Notes under the pieces: model-generated
What the model saw: the letters and a program-made list of their open reading frames with translations, nothing else
The model's database searches: none
Told to the model about the DNA's origin: nothing
Made by a program: the position numbers and the translations under genes
Shown: positions 43,066 through 55,213 of the stretch, one piece after another
Layout: every line of letters starts with the position of its first letter
Numbering within the stretch: the stretch's first letter is position 1
Source: Lasiosphaeria ovina
Lineage: Eukaryota > Ascomycota > Sordariomycetes > Sordariales > Lasiosphaeriaceae
DNA length: 64,000 nt
Direction of reading: 5' to 3'
NCBI GenBank assembly: GCA_033439765.1
Contig: JAULSN010000002.1
Span: forward strand, 2,418,001-2,482,000

Positions 43066-46000
43066 TCAAACTCGCTGGTCCGCAAAATCAAGCACTTCGC
43101 AATCGTCCTCGAAGAATCCATCGTCGTCCTGATTGGCCGAATGCGCAGCCCCGCGTCTGCGACGCGTAGTGACGACGATCTGATCATCGTCCCCAGTCCG
43201 GTGGAGAATCCTCTCCATGGCCGAAGGGGGCAGAGCACGCGAATCGTCCGACGCAATGTTGAATGATTCTTCGTCCGGAACATGGGGCAGACCCAAGTCA
43301 AGCTTGCTCGCGTTAACCAGCTGCCCAAACGCCCACGTCTTTCTCGACCTGAATGGGTCGATCGATAGATGCTGATGGGCCTTGAAAACCCGTAAGCGCT
43401 CTCTCTGTTTACGGTTGAGCTGCGGCTCAGGCTCCCCGAACGTCGACTCAGACTCGGGTGCGGACAGCGAGGCATGGGGCGCTCCTACTTCGAACAATGC
43501 AACCCGCCTGTCGGTGTAGAATGGCTGATATGGTGCGCTGGACTCTATCTCGGCCTGGGGAATCGACGACTCTGCGCTGACGTCGCGGGGCTGCATCCGG
43601 GGCTTGGCGCTATTGAGCACCATGGTGTTATTGCCAGGTTCCAGGTCCTTCTCGGTGAATTCCAGGTACTCCTCGGGGTCCAGCACGTTCCTCACATACG
43701 GCGAGAGCAAGTCGTCCGGCAGAGACGGCAGCTTGAAGTCTCTGTATCGCGAAAGACGCGGTGCACGCTTATCTGCGCCCACCTGTGTCCTCCGACTCTT
43801 CGTCGGAAACTTGCGGACAAGACCGGCACCAATGACAAAGAGGAAGTGGTTCTTCCTGCTCGCAACCCAGACTACGCACGACGGCCCAGGTGACATGGAC
43901 GAGCTGGGCAGTGAGACTCGATTCTCTCCAGTATGCCTCAGTTGGTTGAGGGCACTTCCAGTTTTGCCAAGAGAGTGGCTAATGCTGGCAGCGATGACCT
44001 TTCCTCCGTGAGTAGCATACTCTCCAATGCCCGAGCCCGCCAGCGGCGGCGCATTGGAGTTGCTACGGCGCGGCCTGGTGATCAGAGGGCGAGCGACGTC
44101 CCGGACGGAGCTCAGCGCATTTGACGCAATCGAGACAGCCGAGTTGGTGCTCTCTGCAATCGCGCCCCTGGCGTCCTGCGCTTGCGTCCTACGACGCGGG
44201 GGAGGCCAAGTGAAGGCACTGGACGGCAGATCCAACAGGTGGACCGTCCCCCTCTCAGTGACCATGGCAGCACGTTCACCGTTCGGCCTCGTCCAAGCCA
44301 CGTCGACGATACGGGCCACCGTCATGCGAGAGAACTGCGCAACCTGGCGAACACGTGGTCCTCCCGAAGGCGGAAATCCAGTTGCTTGGAGCGGAGAGCC
44401 CTTGGTGTACTGGATGCGCATAAGGTCCCAGACCGTTTGCACGTCACCCTTGCTGCTCGCCGTGAAGAGAGAAATACTAGAGGGCGAAAAAGACAGGAAA
44501 CTGCAGCCGTGGGGAACACTGAACGTCGTTATCGGGTGCAGGTTTGCGGAAGAACCCAGCTGCTCAGTATCCAAGATGGATACAATGCCTGGCTCCTTAG
44601 CAACTGGCGGAGTGACGGCGCCGTGCGTGGGAGGGAACTGAGGTGGTTCCGGGCGTGGTGTGCCAACCCCTCCCCAGTTAGGGGGCGAAAGGGTAGGGGA
44701 TCGCGGCTGCTGGCCCGGCTGTCCACTGCTCCAGTAGTTGTGCCACGCCTGCATGCCCTGCTTGCCGAACCACTTTGCGCCTTGGATCAGCTCCTGGGTG
44801 GCATCTCGCATGATCTTGTTCACCACGCTCTCGGAGATGGGTAGATCAACATCAGAGTTGGCGGGAGGCAGCTGGGGGGGCGTGAGCGACGACAATCCCG
44901 GAGCCCGGCCATACGCAGGCACTAGTACCATCGCCCTGAGTGCGAGCTGCGACGAGGGCGCCGCCGGGCAGTAGGCAATCCACCTGCCGCTGACGCTCAA
45001 TATCGCGCTCTGTGTCCGAGGACGTGGCGGGATAGCAACGCGATTCCGCTCCGGCTCCTGCGCCGTGTCCCCTTTCGGGGGCTGCTGGAGAGTCGTCCAA
45101 AGTTTCCCGTGGCACCTGAAGTGGAGCGGGTATTCATCCGAGATCGGGGCTTGACGATAGACCCAACACTCGCCGGTGATTCCCGAGGACACAACAACAT
45201 TGCCCCCATCAGCGTGGATGTGAAAGGCGCCGCTCGGAGGTGGGGGTTGGAAAAGCGGGCTCGTAACCGGTGTCTTAAGGGGGATCTTAGGCGCCTCAAG
45301 AAGAACGCTCACCAGCCTGCTAGTCCTCAAGGAGTAGACTTCGACTGTAGTCTGATATGACTCAACGAATCCGGGTGCCATCCTGCCGCTGGAGCTCTCC
45401 CTGGCGTTGGAGTCAGAATTGACATTAGCCATCGCCTCGGATCTATCGGCAGAAACAGCATCGTAGTCGCCATCGACATTAGCGCCGGGGGCTGGGAGGG
45501 GAAGATTCGGGCCATGGACGACGACAGCGACCAGGGGAAACAAGTCAGAGCCTGCCGAAGTCCAAGGCAGAATCTTTGCCTGATACACGCCTCCCCGCAA
45601 CCCTTTCAGGTTTGCAGCATGTTCGGCGCCCCGCTTACCGACCGAGTACACCTCCATACCCCCCTCATAGCCGGCAAGTACCACGTTGTCTTTTCCAGAA
45701 CCATAGTCGGCACCTAGCGTTGGGAGTGTATCAAACCCAAAGTAGTAGCCCCTCTCGCCCGCCTTCATGCCGGATTTGGGCTGGGGATCGAGGTCTATTT
45801 CTGGAGAGCCGTAGAAATGTGCCTGGGGCTGGTGTGGAAGCGGCGGGTTTGGAACGCCGCGGACCTGGGCAAAGTGCGAGTGCATCGAGCTGCGCCTTGA
45901 GGCGACGGCAGCCGCGATCTGGCCGTGGACGTCCGGTGGTGAGTAGTGGCCCTCCATGTGGAAGCTCAAGGGGCGCCGCCCAGCCGCGGTCGGAGGGGAA

Positions 46001-46724
46001 ACCGAAGGGGCATGGTAATTAACAGCCGGTCTCGGGGAAGACCAGCCTGAGTGGATGCCCCGCGTATCCTCGTACGAGGAGGGCGCTGTCGGAGGGGACT
46101 CTCCGATCAGGCTTATCAGATTTCCCGGCGATCCAGCCATGCCTGCTGGGATGCCCCGGGTCCATTCCCTTGTGCTCAAAGAGTTGCTTGTCGCGAAAGA
46201 CGACGTGGAAATCGCGTCCAAAAGTGGAGAGGCGACGGGGTTGTCGTTCAAAGGGGCGCTGACGGGTTTGAGTTCTGGGGACTGGAGTACCGACGGCGGA
46301 GAAGGGCTTGATGAGAGACCCTTGGTGCCGCTCCCGTTGCTGCATGGACACGGAAACCTTCAGTCAGCCTGAGCAAACATTGGCCGCCGGCAAAAAAGAG
46401 AGGGGGAGTCAAAGGCGTCGACAAGAAAGGGGGCCTCTTCGCATGGGACTGGACTGGAACTCACGAGAATTTGGCACCATGCTTCGTCACCGCTGCAACA
46501 ACTCCTCCGGGTTCTTTGCCATTCTTTTTGTCCTTCTTGGAGCCTGTTAGGGGGCCGTCAAGGTCAGCGATGCAATCATCAGAGAGACGTGGCTGCTTCC
46601 CAAGGGGACCACTACTACTTCCTCATGCAAGGCGGGGAGGAGGCCTGGCAATCCGGGCGCCGCGACATGACCGGACGCTGGGCAGGTGTGAGGGTGTTGG
46701 GAATGGAAGATACCAACCTGGCAT
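43066..46724 (-). CDS. BCAS3/ATG18-like WD40 beta-propeller protein
   Basis: Three exons: 46724-46718 (ATGCCAG only), 46543-46465 and 46339-43066, giving 1119 residues; the frame closes across both introns (MPGSKKDKKNGKEPGGVVAA at the start). The N-terminal 200 residues are Ser/Pro-rich. From about 215 on there are propeller-like strands (NVVLAGYEGGMEVYSV, LFPLVAVVVHGPNL). The middle shows an amphipathic helix (MRDATQELIQGAKWFGKQGM) followed by GIVSILDTEQ...ITTFSVPHGCSFLSFSPSSI-SLFTASSKGDVQTVWDLMRI. This arrangement resembles BCAS3 and plant ATG18-g/h proteins, which bind phosphoinositides and act at autophagic membranes or the cytoskeleton. The fungal function is not known to me. The intron 1 donor GTTGGT is non-optimal, so the 7-base exon should be confirmed. 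Open frames on the plus strand across this gene are shadows. Confidence 0.85.
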
Positions 46725-48851
46725 GAATGGCGACCAGGAGCAGATGAGCAGTTTCCTGCTCGCGCAACGAAAGCAGCAGCAACAGCAGCAGCAGACACCC
46801 TTGGACAAGGACAACGGAGCTGCGAGTGCAGTTGCTGAAAGCCGGCTTTGCCCCAAAGATTGCAGACGACGCGAAAGGTTATCGAGCCGGGAAGTCAAAA
46901 CGCTTAGGTTCTGAACCGAACGGTGTCACCTCGTTAGGTATGACGAGTTTCTCGAGGGCGGCCGTCAACAGTCCTGGCGATGTGGCCGCGCGCGCGGAGA
47001 GAGAGAGAGGGCGGGTTCGAGACAAAGGAGTGGAGCGGAATGCACGAGAGAGGCGCTACTTTCAGACAGACGATACCTTCTCCAAGAGTACCAAGGAAAT
47101 GACCTTATAATTATTCCCAGAAAATCACACTTTATAAAAGACCAAAAAGAAAGAAACAGTCGGCCGTTTGAAAGAAGCAGCTTGTGTTGACAGAGACTAG
47201 AAAGAGATAGATGTCTGTTGGTTTCGTGTTTGGGTCGGATGAAAGAGACGGGCAGAGGGTCGTCAACAAGCTGGCCAGGCGTGAGTTCAACAGAGGGAGC
47301 GACGGGCTGGGTCCTGACACGCAGCGCCAAAGGCGGGGCTTGCGTCTGCTCTGCTGTAGGAGAGCTGCTGTGCTGCGCTTGCTTGCTGCACGCACTGGAG
47401 GGGAAGGGGGGTCAAGGGGCTTCGTGGACCCACTGCGTTCCTGGGCGGGCTGGGGAGTGTCAGGCCTCTTTGGTGGGGTGTGCAGGCGTAAGATCCGTGC
47501 GATCCACTTGTGGACTGGGTTCTGCCGCTCCGAGTGGAATAGCGCGGATGCGAGGGCCAGATAAGGACGGATAAGCCCTTCTTCAGCGCAGGCGGGGTTT
47601 AAGACACAGCTCCGAGACGGTGCAAGTGAAAGTCGATCGGGTAACCATTCATCAGGGTCTCGCTGCAGAAATGTGATGCACTACACTACGAAGGAAGTAC
47701 TCGTTTCGGCAGAGCCCGGAATTTCCGTTTTTATTTGTTTCCTATTTTAGTGGGAGCAGACAGACCAGCAGACCAGAAATGTCGACGTTATTCCGTATTT
47801 CCAGTACCAGGCGAGGCAGCCCATTCGTTGTTCCGAGGCATTGATACGTCATCCTGGGCACCCGGCAGGCCTCGAGCTAGGTCACGTTTTCTGTTTTCTG
47901 GAGGCTCAGTGGACGACTGACTCCCAACCGCTGACCTCGGCGGTCAAAAATGGAAGTGCAAAGAAGTCCTGATAATAATGCCTCCCGTAAGCGCGCAAAC
48001 ATTCCACAGCCATTCCAAGGAGGGGGGGCGCGCCCTTTGGCGAAAACGTGCGTGGGCAGCATGATGGGTGCCGAATGAGTCGACGTCCAGGATACCAGTC
48101 ACGCCGCTTCCGCTCGCGAGGATAGCCCCATCACGTAATTCGCCGGCCAAAACTATATCGATTGGGGTGCTGTTTGTTCACAGCTCGATGCAGTCATTTC
48201 CCCTCTCCGAGGCGAACAGCTCTCTGGCCGTGGCAAGTCCCAGGTTGGTGACTCTCTAGCTCTCCATCTATCTGCCTTGTCTCATTGTCTCATTTTCTCA
48301 CGAAACTGGCCGCCTGGCGCGCGGCCTCTTCCAACGGAGGCTTGTCTAGCTGTATGTAAGCAGCACATTCATACAGTACCATTTACCCCGTACACACTTA
48401 CTAGGTAAGGTAGGTAAGGCACCTTAGTCGGGGTCAAGTAAGACAAACGACGCAATAGCACCATCCTATTACAGCCGGTAAACATTTGGATGGATGGCAT
48501 CGCCGAGTGCCGGGCGGTTGCCGTTTGCTGCCACATACCTTTTACCTTACCTTTACGTATCGGGACGGAGGTGGGGGAAACAAGGGAATCAGAGTGGCAG
48601 AAGAGGGCACATGGACAGGCCGGAGTGGATACGCGGTAGGTGCTGCCCGTACACTTAGACGAGGACGACAAAGCAAAGCCACATCCTCCCCCCGATCCCC
48701 TTTTTATCCATCCGTCGTTTCCAGTCCACGCGCCCCCTTATTTTTGTATGCAGTGCTGGATGGCTATTAATTCATCCCGTCATTTAGTTGCTCTGCCCGT
48801 CCCCGCCTCGTCTGGAATATCGGGAGAAATAAACCCAGGTACTCCGCAGGT
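46725..48851. other. 2.1-kb intergenic region
   Basis: Promoter of the WD40 gene, with a CAG/CAA-rich run at 46769-46797 that would be in its leader, then non-coding sequence. It contains AGGTAAGGTAGGTAAGG at about 48403-48420 next to a near-complementary CACCTTAG. Open frames at 47132-47574 have no domain. Confidence 0.5.
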
Positions 48852-49449
48852 CTACTTCTGCAGATAGACCCTGTAATAGACAAAGGCCCACGGCGAGTCG
48901 ACGCCGTTTCTCTTGAGCCTTGCGTGTGCTGCCCAGTCGGTCGCGGTCTGCGGCGTCCCCGCCCCCGCCCCCGCCCCCGCCCCCGCCGCCGTTGCCGGAG
49001 TCTGTTTCAAGACGTAGGCGACGGAGCCGAAGAGCATCAGCTCAGCCGCCGTATCCGCCTCGTCGTCAAAGCTGCCCGGGAACACCTTTGCGACGTGGTG
49101 TTTTCGCGCCTCGACCTTGTCCCACATGCGCAGCCGGAGACTGCGGATTTCTGTTTTCCCTCATGGGGTTATTTTAAATATGCATTGTACGTAAAACATC
49201 AAACTTGGTACGGAGTATGTGTAAAGAAATAAGGACAAAAAAAGAAATAATAATAAAAAACGAACCTTGTATCCCCGTCGCCGTCTCGCTGCCCATAACG
49301 ACCGTCGCGTCATCGCTGAAAAAGGCCAGCCACTCGTCCGTCAGGCCGGGGGTGTCCGAAGTGGCGAAGAAGCGGGCGACAAAGTCCCTCAGGGCCGGGT
49401 CGACGGCGGGGGCGCTCGGGTAGGCAGGCGCGTAGCTGGCGGTATCCAT
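48852..49449 (-). CDS. NTF2/SnoaL-like small protein
   Basis: Two exons: 49449-49266 and 49150-48852, giving 160 residues. Splicing joins ...GSETATGIQ to EIRSLRLRMWDKVEARKHHV, in phase. The pattern fits the SnoaL/NTF2-like cone fold: an N-terminal helix pair (LRDFVARFFATSDTPGLTDEW) and LAFFSDDATVVMG near residue 50. HHVAKVFPGSFDDEADTAAEL-MLFGSVAYVLK follows, and the C-terminal WAFVYYRVYLQK ends the fold. An Ala-Gly repeat (AGAGAGAGAG) interrupts the region before the last strands, encoded by a run of CCCCCG units. Such proteins can be small enzymes, scaffolds or binding proteins; no catalytic residues can be assigned. The 115-base intron is AT-rich and begins GTTCGT, a weaker donor. Confidence 0.8.
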
Positions 49450-50488
49450 TGCTGCGTCTGTTGTTTGACGGGGTCTTCTTTGTGTGGGTTTCGCTTGCCT
49501 CAGATGCTGTCTTGTTTTCAGGAACGTACGTAGGTATGTATATCGTTTTTATCCTTCAAACGGCGAGCTGGATGTTTTGCGTGCACAACAAACGGTGCCG
49601 AGATAGGAGGATGGCATCTTTGGAGTATAATTGCCTAGCTGCATTGCTTGCTGTGGGGTCGTCTAAATCATCGTATTTTATCCACCTAGGGGTACGGAGT
49701 ACAGCACTGCAAGTCGCAGATGAGACGAGATAAACCCCCTCGCACCTATATAGATCGAACGATCAGCATGACCATCTCAAGTGCGCAGACTCCCGAAACT
49801 CTCTACGGTATAGTGCATTCTGCATACAGGGAGTATGTTCTATGTATACATGTCTCCCGTGTGTATGTATCCCAACCCCTATTCAGTCAACAAGGAAAGC
49901 ATCCATCTGCGGCTTTACCCACCACATCTCTCCACGAACCAAAAGAGCCCCTTTTCATACAATGTCTATTCTTTTCCCCTCTCGCCCCCCCCCCCCCCCC
50001 CTTTTATTCCGTTCAAAGGACGAAATCCCAGGCAAGCAGACATACATACCCAAAAGCCGCCAGGAATGCAGAATGTAAATATAAACCTACAACACTACAA
50101 TAATACACCACGGTTACTCCATACACTACACTTATATCTACCCCAGACACGAGACAATAGGAGAAGGAAAGATAGATACATAATAAACAAACAATTCGTA
50201 TACCCTGTCAAACTCCCGATGGTTTTTCTTTCTCCGATTGAATCAATCCATCCCCCAACCTGCTATGTCCCCACCCAGATACAGTCCAGCCCCCTCGTCC
50301 CCAGGAGCCGTAACAACGACAACGACGATCGTTGAAAAAAAAGCCCGACAAAGCCTATACATTACAAAAGAAAGAGAAGACACTATGGAGCAAACCCCTC
50401 TCACCTCCCAGCAAATCAGAAAATCCCCTTCGCTCTGCCGCGGAAAGCGAAAGATGTAAAAAGAATGAACACCCCTGGAAAAAAGAAA
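49450..50488. other. Intergenic spacer
   Basis: Promoter side of the NTF2-like gene and 3' side of the ING gene. It contains GGTACGGAGTACAG at 49692-49704 and a run of about 17 C at about 49986-50002. The A/C-rich composition gives open frames without domains. Confidence 0.5.
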
Positions 50489-53332
50489 TCAAGCCTTGAC
50501 GCCCCTAGCGCTGACTTCGCCCTTCTCGCCAATGTTAAGGAGGATGCGGCAGTCGGGACAGTACCACTTTGTGGTGCGGGCGGGTATCTCTGCGAGCGAG
50601 ACGCATTCGAGATGGAACCACTCTTGCTTGCAGTTCTGCGGCGGAGCAAAAGGGGAGGAGGAGGCCTTGTTAGCCGGGCTTCGCACAGTAGTAGTAGTAG
50701 TAGTAGTAGTAGCGGTGGCGGCAGCAGCAGCCGCTGCGCCGGCGTACCTTCCCCGCCGCTTCTTCTGGGAGGAGATGGTTTTACTCACATCGACATTGTC
50801 GCATTGGACCATGGTGCCGAAGCTGACCCGGTTGCAGAGGCAGTATCTTGGCTCCTCCGGGTCAATCACGTTCCCCTCGTCGTCGACCTCGACCTCGAAA
50901 ACGTCGCCCCCGCCGGCCGCGTCGGCCGCCCCGCTAGCCCCGCCCTTGTCCTTGCTGTTGCTGCCGCCGGCGCCCAGGGCTGGCCGGCCTCGCTTCTTCT
51001 TCGGCGCTGCCTTGCGAGTGCCCACCGCGCTGTTACCCCCGCTGTTGGTGCGGCTAATGACACCCGGTGCTGGCCGCTTAGGCCCCCGTTCCGGCATTGC
51101 CCGTTCTGCCCGCCTGCTGCTGGGTCGCGCTGTCGTCGTGTTCGTGGTCGGCTGCTCTAGCCGTTCTGGTGCAGGCGTGTTCCGTGCGGTACTAGTGCGC
51201 CGGGGTCGGTCTGCTGCCAGAGACGGCTGCGGTTCTTGACTGCCAGCCTTGCCTCTAGATCCAGGACGCCGTGTTGTCGTCACCACAGCCGCAGTAGTAG
51301 CAGTGGTAGCGGTACCGTTTGTACTGGCACCAGGGGCCGGGGTCAATAACGCTGCCGGTGGTGCTGTCGGCTGGGCATCTGGGTCTGGCTTGGGAGTAAG
51401 TGGGGCCGGGCTCGTTGCCCGAGAGGGCGACTTGAGCGTCAGCGGGGCCAGCGTCTCCTTTTGGAGCTCTTTCTGGTTCTCGTGCATGCGGGCTGCCTGT
51501 GTCTTCCGAGTTTCTCTCACGGGTGGCAGGATTGGTGTCGTGGACTTTTTCGGTGAGTGAATAGGGGGAGGGATCGGAGTCTCGGTGGGGGGCAGTTTAA
51601 CAGGGGCTAATGCCGCTGACGTACTCGAAGGACCCGCGTTATGGCTTGGAGTCGGGGACGCCGCCGAGACTACTGAAGCACCCGACTTGGCTGTGATAGA
51701 CTGGTCCTGGCCGTGCACCGGTAGGGGAATGGGAGTAGTCGAATGAAGAACTGCTGCAGGGCCGGGAGCACGCTGGGGAACCTGAACCGGCGTCTCCTGG
51801 GCCATTTGCCCGGGGTTGGAGAGCTGGGGTGGAGGGACCGGGGTCTCTGTCTTTGTGCGCTTAAATTGCGGTCTCTGAGCCTGACCCTCGGGCAGTTCTG
51901 GCTTTTCAGCGTCGGCCTCTGCAACCGAGTCCCTCTTCCGTTTCTTGGGGGGCCTCGGCTTGTTCGCTGCCTTGCTCGGCTGCTCCTGCGCCATGGGCTG
52001 GGGCGCATCGGACATGAGGGTTCGAGCAATGGCGTCGAACCTCCTTGCCGACTCCTCAGCTTCCTCGGCAGCCATCTTCGCGAGTAACTCTCGCTTGAGC
52101 TTCTTAGCCTCATTCAGCTTCATGCCGCGGTTACTAAAGTTTTTGTCGTCCGAGGCCAAAGCCTCCATGGTCAAGGCCCCCAGGGGCATTCGTTCTTCTC
52201 CCGTGTCCGGGTCAACGATAGGTGCCGGCATTTGCCCATCAAAGGTTTTTCCTTCCTCCTCGGCCTTCTGCTTTGCCGCCTTGAAATGATCAACGCCCCG
52301 GCCAAGATCGTTGAGCTCGCGTGCCACCATGGTGTCGCTTGGAGTCCAGGCGGCGTTCTTCTTCATCCGCTTCCTCAGTCTCGCCAGCTCAAAAGGTGTG
52401 AGCTGGCCCCATGGTGCATCAGAGCTACCGATGACAGCATTCTCGGGCGGCGGAGCCAGCTGGGCCAGTGCCGCGCTCGTGGATACGCCTATGTAGTTGG
52501 AGGGCGGGACAGAAGGCCGGAATTTTGGGGCTCTATTCGACTTGGGCGGCTTTGCAATGGCCTTCATGACCTTGATGCGACCCTGGGGGGCGGGCGTGAG
52601 CCGGTTCGGTATTGCCGAGTCATCATCGTCGTTCGACTCTTCCTCGGAGCTGCTCTCGCTCTCACTCGAGAAAGCATCGTAGTTCAGCTCATAGGGGGCC
52701 AGAACCTCGCCCGGGACCGTTATTCGGGGGACTCGTGGTCTCCGGACCTTGTGGCCGTCAAGGCGCAGGGTGATCTTCTGCGGTCGCGCGAGCTGGGGCG
52801 ACTTGGACGCGGCAACGGGGCTCTTGTGGCCGTCGGCGGGGTAGTTGTCACGCATCGTCTCGAGCTTCGCAAGTATGGTCTTGGCACGGTTGTAGTGGCG
52901 GTTGATGTTTTCGGCCATTCGCACCGCCTCGGCGTGCCCGTAGACGCGCGAGCTGATGGCCTGCTGGAGATTCTCTGATATCTGGGCGCGCAACTCGACG
53001 GGCCCGAGTCCATGGCGCTCGGCAGGCGGGATGGAGGGCAGCTGGCCCCAGACGGTGGTGAGGTCGTGAACGCTGGCAGACGCGTTGACGTAGATCTCGT
53101 CGAGCTTGCCGACCAGGGTTAGCGAGCGCATCATGTCGGACGGCAGGTACTCGGTGAAATCGAGGAAGTCGGTGACGGCAGCCTGGGCATCGGGGTCGGC
53201 GCGCATGGCGAGCGAGTTGAGCGAGTTGTCCATGGAGCCGACGTTGCGGATCGCCTGCCCGACCGAGGAAGCATTCTGGCGTGGCGAGAGAGCCTCGTCC
53301 GGCCCAGGGCGCTCGAGGTCTGCTGACGCCAT
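50489..53332 (-). CDS. ING-family protein with C-terminal PHD finger
   Basis: Two exons: 53332-50789 and 50635-50489, giving 896 residues. The 153-base intron (GTGAGT...CCGCAG) has no stop and is a multiple of three, so the frame also stays open unspliced. The ING N-terminal domain covers about residues 45-165: DFLDFTEYLPSDMMRSLTLV, KLDEIYVNASASVHDL, and NINRHYNRAKTILAKLETMR. A long, Pro/Ala/Ser-rich disordered middle follows. The C-terminal PHD finger reads RYCLCNRVSFGTMVQCDN, then after splicing CKQEWFHLECVSLAEIP and WYCPDCR. ING proteins use the PHD finger to bind histone H3 trimethylated at lysine 4 and recruit histone acetyltransferases or deacetylases (yeast Yng1, Yng2, Pho23). The protein is far longer than yeast Pho23, and I cannot decide which complex it serves. 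The intron removes a low-complexity insert that would split the zinc-binding residues. Confidence 0.9.
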   Translation of the reverse strand: MASADLERPGPDEALSPRQNASSVGQAIRNVGSMDNSLNSLAMRADPDAQAAVTDFLDFTEYLPSDMMRSLTLVGKLDEIYVNASASVHDLTTVWGQLPSIPPAERHGLGPVELRAQISENLQQAISSRVYGHAEAVRMAENINRHYNRAKTILAKLETMRDNYPADGHKSPVAASKSPQLARPQKITLRLDGHKVRRPRVPRITVPGEVLAPYELNYDAFSSESESSSEEESNDDDDSAIPNRLTPAPQGRIKVMKAIAKPPKSNRAPKFRPSVPPSNYIGVSTSAALAQLAPPPENAVIGSSDAPWGQLTPFELARLRKRMKKNAAWTPSDTMVARELNDLGRGVDHFKAAKQKAEEEGKTFDGQMPAPIVDPDTGEERMPLGALTMEALASDDKNFSNRGMKLNEAKKLKRELLAKMAAEEAEESARRFDAIARTLMSDAPQPMAQEQPSKAANKPRPPKKRKRDSVAEADAEKPELPEGQAQRPQFKRTKTETPVPPPQLSNPGQMAQETPVQVPQRAPGPAAVLHSTTPIPLPVHGQDQSITAKSGASVVSAASPTPSHNAGPSSTSAALAPVKLPPTETPIPPPIHSPKKSTTPILPPVRETRKTQAARMHENQKELQKETLAPLTLKSPSRATSPAPLTPKPDPDAQPTAPPAALLTPAPGASTNGTATTATTAAVVTTTRRPGSRGKAGSQEPQPSLAADRPRRTSTARNTPAPERLEQPTTNTTTARPSSRRAERAMPERGPKRPAPGVISRTNSGGNSAVGTRKAAPKKKRGRPALGAGGSNSKDKGGASGAADAAGGGDVFEVEVDDEGNVIDPEEPRYCLCNRVSFGTMVQCDNVDVSKTISSQKKRRGRYAGAAAAAAATATTTTTTTTVRSPANKASSSPFAPPQNCKQEWFHLECVSLAEIPARTTKWYCPDCRILLNIGEKGEVSARGVKA

Positions 53333-55213
53333 TGTGTACTATTCTTGTGACGCAATCGTGCCTTTGGCGCAGCCTTTCGCGGCCTACGGCGGCCTCTCCT
53401 CGCGGGTCGGGAGGTCTGGTGATTTGTGTTGGGTTGACGTGTTCGGGTTGTGCTGGGCTGAGGATGGTCGGGTTAAGATTTTGGAGTTGCACCGTCGTCG
53501 ACCTTTTGACCTCGGGCCTGCCTGGGACGTTGACAGTTGGCATGAAAAGCGCGACGTGCTGCCCGTACGCAATGCAATGCCTAGGCGACCATGCAGATTG
53601 GTAGCTATGGGAGCCAGTCGGAATCGGAGTGGGTGTGCGAGGGTAGAGGTAGGTTGTACAGGTGTGGGTGGAGAAGCGGCAGCGACAGCGACGTGCGTCG
53701 TTGAATGCGATTGCGGGTTTCGCTTTCGACGCGTGATGAGGCCCGCGAAATCTACCTCCAGCGATGAAGCTCAGTGATGGATGGAGCGCGGCGCAGGTAC
53801 AACTCCACCGATGCCTTTCGCAGCGGAAGGTGCCGCGCTACTTGCAGCTGGCGCCCCTACATTTGGGGTTAGCGGGGTTATGTCGATAGCCATAAGTGGG
53901 TCCGTCGATCTTATGTTCCGTCGCCAGCGACGGTTTGGGTTACAACTTGCGACCTGCTTCTCCGTGCCATATCAACTACGTTAGGGAAGGTCGGTGGTTT
54001 TTTTAATATTTGAACATCAATGCAATACTCTATCATTAATGAATGAGCATGACATCATATTTTAAGACTCTCCAGGAGTTTCAATTATTTACTGTCCTAA
54101 TCTTTTTGTTCATACCAGGTACCCAGGTAGGTAAGGTATTTACAGCGTAAATTCCCCTTACCTTACTTTCCATAACCTTGTGTCCTCGAGATTTCTAGGA
54201 CTCTCGTTGAGTAAACCGCAGTCGTATCTGTAAGTTGCAGTCTGGGTCAGGTAGTACGGGTCGAGCAAGATGGACATGGGAGACACGGACATACATGACT
54301 CTCGCCGAAAGGCTCATCCCCGGATCAGGCAGTGACCCCTGAAATGTCTTACCTATCTATACGCTGTGCATACACCGCTCTTGACCAACCCCTGACCTTG
54401 ACAGACACGTACGCAATTCCACCTTCACTCACCTAGGTGACCATCAATCGAAATTTTCGGCAACTTCGGTTTCCTAATTCTAACGGGAAGAGGTGGGGGA
54501 TAGTCCAAAGTCTCTCAAAACAAACATTTCACAAAACCCAAACTCGGTCGGCTACGAGGCGCCCGGGAACTTTGTTATAGGCAGGAACACGATCATCCCA
54601 TTGACTATCTGCATGCTGCCCCTGCGGAAGAGAGCAGAATAGTTCGTAATATCATCGTCCATCCCTGAGTAGCTAGGTACCTACCCCCCGCCAAAACCCC
54701 CTAAGAAAAGAAAAGGAAAGAAAACCCAGCACTGCAGCGTGAGCCGCATCTATGACATCCACTGAACTCTGCTTTGGTGGTGTACGGTTACAAGAATAAA
54801 GGAGAGTAAGAAACGAAGTCGAAGAGAGAAAAACAACTGCCAAAACTGAGATCAAGGCGTGTAGAGGGAGAGGGAGAGAGAGAAGAAAAAGAGGAAAAAA
54901 AGGCATCCCAACCGCCCAGATGAAGGAGAGTTAAGAAGAGAAGGAGAAGCCAAGAGAGAGAAAAAAAATGCAATCCCAGAAAAGCCGAGTTTCATGCACA
55001 AAAACGCCAGTAAAGCCACGCGTAGTGACATCAAACCCTCCTTAACAAAAAGACCGGGGGAAAAAAGACAAGTCAAGGGCAAAAAAGAAAGGAGAAAGTA
55101 GGGAAAAGAAAAAAGAAAAAAAAAAAAAAAAAAAAACCGAAAGACACCAGGGGCAAGGGCCTTCGCGTGGGGGGAGTCTATATCAGAGCGAGTGTTAAAG
55201 GCCCAAAGACTTC
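53333..55213. other. 1.9-kb intergenic region
   Basis: Holds the promoter of the ING gene and the 3' flank of the bactofilin-like gene. There is a cluster GTACCCAGGTAGGTAAGGTA at about 54119-54139 with the near-complement CCTTACCTTAC 20 bases on. From 54700 to 55136 it is purine-rich, with long A runs at 55107-55136. No coding gene is seen; hydrophobic open frames on the minus strand there come from poly-CT. Confidence 0.5.

Noticed and set aside
43474..45022. Several 100-220-codon plus-strand frames
   Set aside because: Shadows of the BCAS3-like gene on the minus strand.
54673..55140. Hydrophobic minus-strand frames rich in Phe, Leu and Ser
   Set aside because: They come from purine-rich (AAG/GGA) low-complexity sequence and long A runs, not from a membrane protein.
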